Below, in pieces: positions 15,063 through 19,963 of a stretch of DNA of 19,963 nucleotides. Numbering within the stretch: the first letter of the stretch is position 1; every line of letters starts with the position of its first letter. The notes beneath the pieces are model-generated. The model made no database searches, was not told the DNA's origin, and saw nothing but the letters and a program-made list of their open reading frames with translations. The translations under genes and the position numbers were made by a program. Origin of the DNA: an uncultured euryarchaeote (lineage in GTDB: Archaea; Thermoplasmatota; Poseidoniia; Poseidoniales; Poseidoniaceae); assembly GCA_937897365.1 (NCBI GenBank), contig CALCOP010000179.1, positions 1 to 19,963 on the forward strand. The letters run 5' to 3'.

Positions 15063-16211
15063 TCACTGGAAATTTTTGTTGAGTTCTCTTCCGATAATAA
15101 GTCGTTGAATTTGACTCGTTCCGCCAAAAATTTGGTAGATTTTCGCCCCTCTCATTCTTCTCGCCGCTGGGAACTCTTCCGAATAGCCATAACCTCCGAA
15201 AATTTGTACTGAATCTGTCGTTACTTCCATGCCTATATCTGCTGCATATCTTTTCGCGTGTGCCGATTCTAAAGTGGCCCTCTCTCCTTTATCCAACATA
15301 TGTGCAGCTTTGTATGCCAGTAATCTCGCTCCCTCGATTTTCGTACTCATGTCGGCCAACATGAAGGATATCGCTTGGTGTTCAAAGATAGGTTTGCCAA
15401 ACGACTTCCGCTCATTGGAATATTTCCAAGCCTCTTCCATCGCACCTCTCGCATTTCCAAGGGCATGCGATGCAAGCATAGGGCGAGAGCGGTCAAAGGC
15501 AACCATTGCTTGAAGCCAACCGGTTCCTTCAACTCCGCCAACAAGATTCGCTTTTGGGATTTTAACATCATTGAACGTTACAGAACGCGTATCCGAGGAA
15601 CGCTGTCCCATTTTCTCTTCTTTTTTACCAACTTCTAATCCAATGGAGTCTGCCTCAACCAAGAATCCACTCAATGAATCATATGAATCTGAATTGCTTG
15701 TTTTCGCTAAAACGTAGAACCAATTTGCATGGCCTGCGCCTCCAATCCACATTTTAGAACCGTTGAGGACATAGTATTCACCATCCAATGTAGCAGTCGT
15801 GGTAATCGCCCGGACGTCCGAGCCTGCACCGGGTTCTGTAACGCAATATGCTGAGATTTCACCTTCACAAACCCGTCCTAAAAATTCAGCTTTTTGCTGT
15901 TCTGTACCTCCGTAAATAATTGGATGGCAAGCAAGCATTGTAACGCCGGTAATTGTGGCAAATCCTGGATCGCCTCGTCCAAGTTCCTCATTGATAATAA
16001 CCTCATCAAGAAATGATAATCCCAAACCGCCGTACTCAACAGGAATTGTACAGTTAAGCAATCCCAATTCCCGAGCATTCTTTATTGATTCTTCAGGAAA
16101 AACCCCGTTTCTATCCCACTCCTCGGCATTTGGAATCAATTCTTGATCTGCGAAATCTCGAGCGAGTTCTGCCAGCATTTCCTGCTCTTCACTAAGCTCA
16201 AAATCGACCAT
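15063..16211 (-). CDS. Acyl-CoA dehydrogenase, short/medium-chain type
   Basis: This 382-residue flavoprotein would introduce a trans-2 double bond into an acyl-CoA and pass electrons to ETF. Both family signatures are present: VTEPGAGSD at 124-132 and QIFGGYGYSEEFPAARRMR at 336-354. The C-terminal half (AFDRSRP, ERKSFGKPIFEHQAISFMLA, KIYQI) matches medium-chain enzymes closely. However, the catalytic glutamate of the YEGT motif is replaced: the sequence reads IFGGTSQIQR, with G363 in the Glu position. The alternative base of isovaleryl/long-chain types is also absent, as S242 occupies that site. The enzyme may use a different base or do a different reaction. The TTAAGTAT box about 25 bases before ATG 16211, with no SD site, fits leaderless expression. 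No beta-oxidation genes lie next to it in the window. Confidence 0.95.
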   Translation of the reverse strand: MVDFELSEEQEMLAELARDFADQELIPNAEEWDRNGVFPEESIKNARELGLLNCTIPVEYGGLGLSFLDEVIINEELGRGDPGFATITGVTMLACHPIIYGGTEQQKAEFLGRVCEGEISAYCVTEPGAGSDVRAITTTATLDGEYYVLNGSKMWIGGAGHANWFYVLAKTSNSDSYDSLSGFLVEADSIGLEVGKKEEKMGQRSSDTRSVTFNDVKIPKANLVGGVEGTGWLQAMVAFDRSRPMLASHALGNARGAMEEAWKYSNERKSFGKPIFEHQAISFMLADMSTKIEGARLLAYKAAHMLDKGERATLESAHAKRYAADIGMEVTTDSVQIFGGYGYSEEFPAARRMRGAKIYQIFGGTSQIQRLIIGRELNKNFQ

Positions 16212-16232
16212 GATACTTTACTTGTGAAGGCG

Positions 16233-16240
16233 ATACTTAA
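16233..16240 (-). promoter_or_regulatory. TATA-like box of acyl-CoA dehydrogenase gene
   Basis: TTAAGTAT on the minus strand is centred about 25 bases before ATG 16211. No SD site is present between them, consistent with a leaderless transcript. Confidence 0.5.
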
Positions 16241-16286
16241 TTCTGTGCAATACCCAATCAGTGTATCTCTTCCAATCCAATTCACA

Positions 16287-18644
16287 TTAATCACGCGCTG
16301 GTTCGGATTGACCCGAACTACTGCTGGAGCCACTGCTACCTTCGCCACCATCACCTGAAGACGTGTCTTCACTTCTTTCAGTCTCTTCAACAACAACATT
16401 ATCGTCGTAATAATAAGTGTTGTACGGATTGACATACGCCAGTTCTACACTCGCACTCTCGTTCATCGAAGTAAGGTTGGTTGCAGTAACTCCTGCTGAG
16501 GAAAGCGCGTAGACGAAATCGCCCATAAAGATTGAACGACGAATGTTGTATTGATTCCACCAATCCTGGTTTGCGCCTCTGTCATAGAGGTGCGAGTGAT
16601 CGACTGTTCCATAGACTGAAAGGTTGTCTGTCTCTTCAGAAACATTCACCAAAACAAGTTTGGAGATGTATTGGTAATTCCAATGGTACCCGCCATTTGA
16701 GTCGGTCCAACTGTGATACCTATATGTTGAAAGGGGAATTGCTAACAACCCTTTTGGAGCCCAGTACTGAAATGCTTTGTGCTCGTAGGAGGCTTCCGAA
16801 TACGACCAAACCCACGCATTATCATTCGGATTTGCCACAGGAACAAGCGTTAGATGGTCTGCAGCTGCGGGCGCAGTGGGGTCGCTGATATTGAAAAGTG
16901 AAAGACGTGTGCTTGACCAGTCAAGTCCTGTACCGTCTGCATTCGCTGGGCCCATACCAATCGTCAGCAAATGGTTTCTCGATAATGGATGGATGTATGT
17001 TGAGACGCCGGGAACTTCAAGTTCGCCGAGTATTGTCGGGTTGGCCTCATCTGACAAGTCAATCACCCACAACGGGTCAATTTGCCTGAATGTGACAAGG
17101 TAGCAGCGATCTGCATCGAATCTTGCACTCCAAATCCGTTCTTCAGGGGCGATGTTATCGACCCTGCCAACTTCAGTAAGGATTTGCGAATCTGTGTCTA
17201 CATCAACACTTCGAGTAAATGTCACAACACTGGAACTCATCGGTTCTGGATTCTCCATCCACCAGCGAGCCCATTGCCCAGATGTTGTTGCTACCCGAAC
17301 AACCCCCTCATATTCAGAAACCGAAAATTGATTGAGAATGGTTCCATTAACACGGCCAGAGCCTGTGTAAAGAGTGTCGCCGGGGTTTGAAATGTCAAAC
17401 GAGTGGATGTTTGTAGCCTCATGCATTCCGTCATTCGCCCAGAACCACCACCAATCCCAAGCATTTTCAGTCAAGATAAGAACGTCCGCAGAAGCATATA
17501 CTGTAGGATAGTTTCCAACAATGTGATCTGCTTGAAATTCAAAGTTTTCACTGGAAAGGTCGAAGGTGAAAATACTGTTAAATCCACGATTTAAACCGTC
17601 TTCTGGTGCGACAAAATCAGCACATTGCCCATCATTCATGGTGTGAGTCGTGATTAGCCCATTGGCACGCTCATACACTTTTGGCAGGATGTCTTCAAGA
17701 GATAATGTGTCGAGGGTAATGCGATTTTCAAGCATGGTTTGGTAAGCAACCTTTTCTCGAATTTCACGTCGAAGGGGGTCTTCATAGTCCAAGTCCCAAT
17801 AGCCATTTGGCAAATCGAGCCAACTTTTCACATCGGGAATGTCGAGCCAGGCGTGTGTTACAGTTCGTACAGTAGCATTAACTTCTCGTGCAGTCATATA
17901 ATATCCTTCAAGATACAGTTCTTTACCTCCTTCAGGAGATGAACGATTTGTGACGTCTAAAACTGTGAACTTGGTGAGACTGGATGCTCTCCATGAACCA
18001 TAACTATCATCCCACCCCATGGCTGAAGACAGAGCGTCACTCTGAGGAATATTCCACGAGGAAACGGTTGAAATGACGACTAAACGGTCTCCATCAAGCA
18101 TCATTGATTGCGGGGTGCCCTCAATATGCGTTGATGAAAGATGGGTCAATTCACCGAAGGTTGGGACACCAAATATTTCGAGTATCTTACCGTTCAAAAA
18201 GTAGATGAAATATCCATCGGTTTTGACAAAGTCTGCTTCATCCACGCCCTGTTCTTGGTTATTTGTACCTGAAAAATCGGTGCCTTCTTGTCGACGGGGT
18301 GTTGCTGTAGCGCCACTGTTCGAGGAGCTTTCAGCAGCCCCATCTGCCATCACCATGTCGTCTTCCAACCACATCCCGCCGCCGGAGTAATACTCTTCAT
18401 CGACAGCTTGGAGGAGTTGAATTCTGTATTCTTCTTCAATCGAGAGTTTTAACGAAGCTTCAAGATCTTCACAGTCGGCGTATTGAGACAGATGTGGATT
18501 AGCAATACTGCGCTGTGGAATATCAGTCCAATCATCAGGTAACTCAACATCGGGAACATCTACGCTCGGGTCTGCGAAATTAAGGCATCCCGACATAAGA
18601 AATAATGAGACGAGGAAAAATGACATCATTTTTTTCTGCTTCAT
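16287..18644 (-). CDS. Beta-propeller lipoprotein (PF09826 type)
   Basis: This 785-residue protein starts with a lipoprotein signal (KQKK, hydrophobic core, MSGC with lipidated Cys at 20). An acidic linker and a Ser/Gly/Ala-rich stretch (about 85-130) lead to the family signature NNQEQGVDEADFVKTDGYFI, starting near 128. The rest is a large beta-propeller with repeated blades ending in LVVIS, FTVLDVTN, IHSFDISNPGDTL, LWVIDLSDEANPTILG and similar, matching the secreted 'beta propeller domain' family PF09826. A Ser/Gly/Glu-rich tail (about 753-785) ends it. The role is extracellular; function in this family is not firmly known to me. The longest frame starts at 18806, but ATG 18644 is right by the lipobox, and a TTTGATAA box lies about 26 bases upstream. 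The extra 54 residues of the longer frame lack a sensible signal and overlap the divergent kinase gene. Confidence 0.92.
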   Translation of the reverse strand: MKQKKMMSFFLVSLFLMSGCLNFADPSVDVPDVELPDDWTDIPQRSIANPHLSQYADCEDLEASLKLSIEEEYRIQLLQAVDEEYYSGGGMWLEDDMVMADGAAESSSNSGATATPRRQEGTDFSGTNNQEQGVDEADFVKTDGYFIYFLNGKILEIFGVPTFGELTHLSSTHIEGTPQSMMLDGDRLVVISTVSSWNIPQSDALSSAMGWDDSYGSWRASSLTKFTVLDVTNRSSPEGGKELYLEGYYMTAREVNATVRTVTHAWLDIPDVKSWLDLPNGYWDLDYEDPLRREIREKVAYQTMLENRITLDTLSLEDILPKVYERANGLITTHTMNDGQCADFVAPEDGLNRGFNSIFTFDLSSENFEFQADHIVGNYPTVYASADVLILTENAWDWWWFWANDGMHEATNIHSFDISNPGDTLYTGSGRVNGTILNQFSVSEYEGVVRVATTSGQWARWWMENPEPMSSSVVTFTRSVDVDTDSQILTEVGRVDNIAPEERIWSARFDADRCYLVTFRQIDPLWVIDLSDEANPTILGELEVPGVSTYIHPLSRNHLLTIGMGPANADGTGLDWSSTRLSLFNISDPTAPAAADHLTLVPVANPNDNAWVWSYSEASYEHKAFQYWAPKGLLAIPLSTYRYHSWTDSNGGYHWNYQYISKLVLVNVSEETDNLSVYGTVDHSHLYDRGANQDWWNQYNIRRSIFMGDFVYALSSAGVTATNLTSMNESASVELAYVNPYNTYYYDDNVVVEETERSEDTSSGDGGEGSSGSSSSSGQSEPARD

Positions 18645-18666
18645 ACTTTGGCGATGGTAGAATGGG

Positions 18667-18674
18667 TTATCAAA
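18667..18674 (-). promoter_or_regulatory. TATA-like box of the propeller lipoprotein gene
   Basis: TTTGATAA on the minus strand is centred about 26 bases before ATG 18644. It is an imperfect match but has the leaderless spacing seen at other first genes in this window. Confidence 0.4.
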
Positions 18675-18710
18675 GCCTCGGTTCTTTGAACAAAAAGTGC
18701 CGTGGTAGGT

Positions 18711-18718
18711 CAAATATA
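18711..18718 (+). promoter_or_regulatory. TATA box of the kinase operon
   Basis: CAAATATA is centred about 26 bases before ATG 18741 and there is no SD site, so the first kinase message is probably leaderless. This also argues against the in-frame GTG at 18720. Confidence 0.55.
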
Positions 18719-18740
18719 GGTGAACAGGAAGCACCTCATT

Positions 18741-19472
18741 ATGAAGCGAGGCATCTTGATTGCTGTCGAGGGGATGGACGGGAGTGGTAAATCCACCCAA
18801 GCCCAACTTGTCTTCAATTGGCTTCGTGCTTTAGGGCTCCCTGTTCACCACACAGAATGGAATTCGAGTCCTGCAGTCAAAAACGCAACCAAGATTGGAA
18901 AAGAAACAAAACGGCTGAAGCCAATGACGTTTCACCTCATTCATGCTGCCGACTTTGCAGACCGGTGGGCCAAACAAATTGAGCCAATGCTCGAGGTTGG
19001 AGGGATTGTCATTTGCGATCGATACAAGTTTACAGCGATGGCAAGAGATGGAGCGAGAGAGGTTGAGAGGGACATCATAGAAAGTAACTATTCATTCGCT
19101 CCTGAGCCGGACTTAACACTGTATTTTGACATACCGCCCGAGGTTGGATATACGAGGATTGTCAAAGGACGGCCGACATTAAAGTGGTACGAGGCTGGAC
19201 TTGACATGGGTTGGACACACGACCCGTTTGAATCCTACAAAATCCTCCAAGGAAAAATAAAAAATATTTACGATGAGTTGGTTGAAAGTGAACGCATCGT
19301 ACGAGTCGATGCTGTCGGAAGTGTGGCTGAAGTTCAAACAAGAGTTCGTGAAATCATCAACCAGAGAATCGATTTCAAAGAAATCGACAAAATTGAAGAA
19401 ACGGATAGAATGGCTGAAACGATACGCAGTTCTTCATTCGATTGGAAGACTTTTGAGAAGGAGGGCATGTAA
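18741..19472 (+). CDS. Thymidylate-kinase-like P-loop kinase (intact P-loop)
   Basis: This 243-residue protein is a dTMP-kinase-type nucleoside monophosphate kinase, which would convert dTMP to dTDP with ATP in the cytosol. Motifs: P-loop GMDGSGKS at 11-18 in IAVEGMDGSGKST, the DRY of ICDRYKF at 93-95, and a FDIPPEVGYTRI strand/helix near 129-140 before the lid region. The usual AYQ substrate loop after DRY reads AMARDG instead, so the substrate may differ from dTMP. A charged extension of about 30 residues follows residue 210. ATG 18741 fits the TATA box 26 bases upstream and puts the beta-1 strand at the usual place. Its TAA stop shares bases with the ATG of the next gene (TAATG). The close linkage suggests one mRNA and possibly a heterodimer. 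Confidence 0.9.
   Translation: MKRGILIAVEGMDGSGKSTQAQLVFNWLRALGLPVHHTEWNSSPAVKNATKIGKETKRLKPMTFHLIHAADFADRWAKQIEPMLEVGGIVICDRYKFTAMARDGAREVERDIIESNYSFAPEPDLTLYFDIPPEVGYTRIVKGRPTLKWYEAGLDMGWTHDPFESYKILQGKIKNIYDELVESERIVRVDAVGSVAEVQTRVREIINQRIDFKEIDKIEETDRMAETIRSSSFDWKTFEKEGM
19460..19465 (+). promoter_or_regulatory. Shine-Dalgarno site of the second kinase-like gene
   Basis: AAGGAGGG ends 6 bases before ATG 19472, inside the end of the first kinase gene. It supports ATG 19472 as the real start and coupled translation. Confidence 0.65.
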
Positions 19473-19963
19473 TGTCGACTCAAGGGAAATTGATTGTCAT
19501 TGAAGGGCCCGATTATGTAGGACGGTCCTTGCATGCCCGTTTGTTAACCGAACGCCTTGAAGCCCATGGAGTGGCTGTTGCAACGGTCGGCCTCGCCCGC
19601 TCGGAATTAATGGGGGAACTTATCAAAGCCAACACAGATGAATTGCATCAGTTGAATTGGCGGACTCGCGCCTTGCTGTATGCTACCGATTTGCACGACC
19701 AAATTATCCATGAACTGCAACCACTCCTTGATGCAGGGTTTGTTGTCATCGCGGACCGTTACACGCTTACACCACTTATCCGAGAGCAGATTCGTGGCGG
19801 AGATGGAGCGTGGATTGAAGGATTGTACGCGAATATCCCCGCGCCGGATCTGACAATTATTCTTCAAGCAGGCGGTCGCAGATTGCTGAATCGAATGATG
19901 CACAATGGGTCACTGGTTCAATTGAACAGCTTTGAAGCGGGGATTGACATGGCATTATCTCCA
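19472..19963 (+). CDS. Thymidylate-kinase-like protein with altered P-loop, 3' partial
   Basis: The frame runs from ATG 19472 to the last base without a stop: 164 codons, the C-terminus lying outside the window. It is a paralogue of the upstream kinase. IVIEGPDYVGRS at 8-19 aligns with the P-loop, but Arg18 (codon CGG) replaces the invariant Lys and YV replaces GS. VIADRYTLT (DRY at 95-97) and PDLTIILQAGG (125-135) match the kinase fold, and SFEAGIDMALS mirrors YEAGLDMGWT in the first protein. Without the P-loop Lys, ATP turnover should be poor, so this may be a pseudokinase or regulatory partner of the first protein. The TAATG overlap and GGAGGG site show it is translated with the first gene. 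It could still be active with Arg; sequence alone cannot say. Confidence 0.85.
   Translation, partial: MSTQGKLIVIEGPDYVGRSLHARLLTERLEAHGVAVATVGLARSELMGELIKANTDELHQLNWRTRALLYATDLHDQIIHELQPLLDAGFVVIADRYTLTPLIREQIRGGDGAWIEGLYANIPAPDLTIILQAGGRRLLNRMMHNGSLVQLNSFEAGIDMALSP

Noticed and set aside
18645..18806. Upstream extension of the propeller lipoprotein by 54 residues
   Set aside because: It would put the lipobox signal in the interior and overlap the divergent kinase gene and its promoter. ATG 18644 fits the signal peptide and a TATA-like box.

Overview
The window looks archaeal. It carries a group II chaperonin (thermosome-type) gene, an ATPase of the PilT-KH kind found in archaea, TATA-like boxes about 24-26 bases before several start codons (leaderless promoters), and many secreted or lipid-anchored propeller, PKD-like and cupredoxin-like proteins. 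Together with a bacterial-type bifunctional purH, an acyl-CoA dehydrogenase and a PF09826-type propeller lipoprotein, this suggests a heterotrophic Thermoplasmatota lineage such as the marine Poseidoniales (Marine Group II). The taxon is inference; no marker RNA gene is present. The DNA is almost fully coding. No gap exceeds 300 bases; the largest is the 134-base left edge. I see no tRNA, rRNA, CRISPR array, insertion sequence or integrase.

Positions 135-11433 are one long same-strand (minus) series. In transcription order it has a polysaccharide mini-operon (TupA-like ATP-grasp, GT-A glycosyltransferase, Gfo/Idh/MocA oxidoreductase), then a four-helix membrane protein and a PilT-KH ATPase without a PIN domain. 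Next comes a tightly linked three-gene cassette of unrecognised proteins: a two-helix membrane protein with a long Ala/Glu helix, a 678-residue soluble protein, and a tail-anchored protein. A divergent thermosome subunit and purH close the series.

Positions 11518-16211 hold envelope and metabolic genes on both strands: a PKD-like lipoprotein, a large membrane-anchored LVIVD-type propeller, a cupredoxin-like membrane protein rich in N-glycosylation sequons, and an acyl-CoA dehydrogenase without the usual catalytic glutamate. Positions 16287-18644 encode a PF09826-type propeller lipoprotein. From 18741 to the right edge there are two overlapping thymidylate-kinase-like genes; the first has an intact P-loop, the second has Arg in place of the P-loop Lys and is cut by the window end.

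A theme runs through the window. Genes that begin a transcription unit mostly show a TATA-like box about 25 bases before the start codon and no Shine-Dalgarno (SD) site. Genes inside operons have strong SD sites, often overlapping the preceding stop codon. This rule fixes several starts (GTG at 3989, ATG at 3451, 11433, 11518, 18644 and 18741) that differ from the longest open frame. The best candidates for something undescribed are the three-gene cassette at 3537-6688 and the kinase/pseudokinase pair at 18741-19963.
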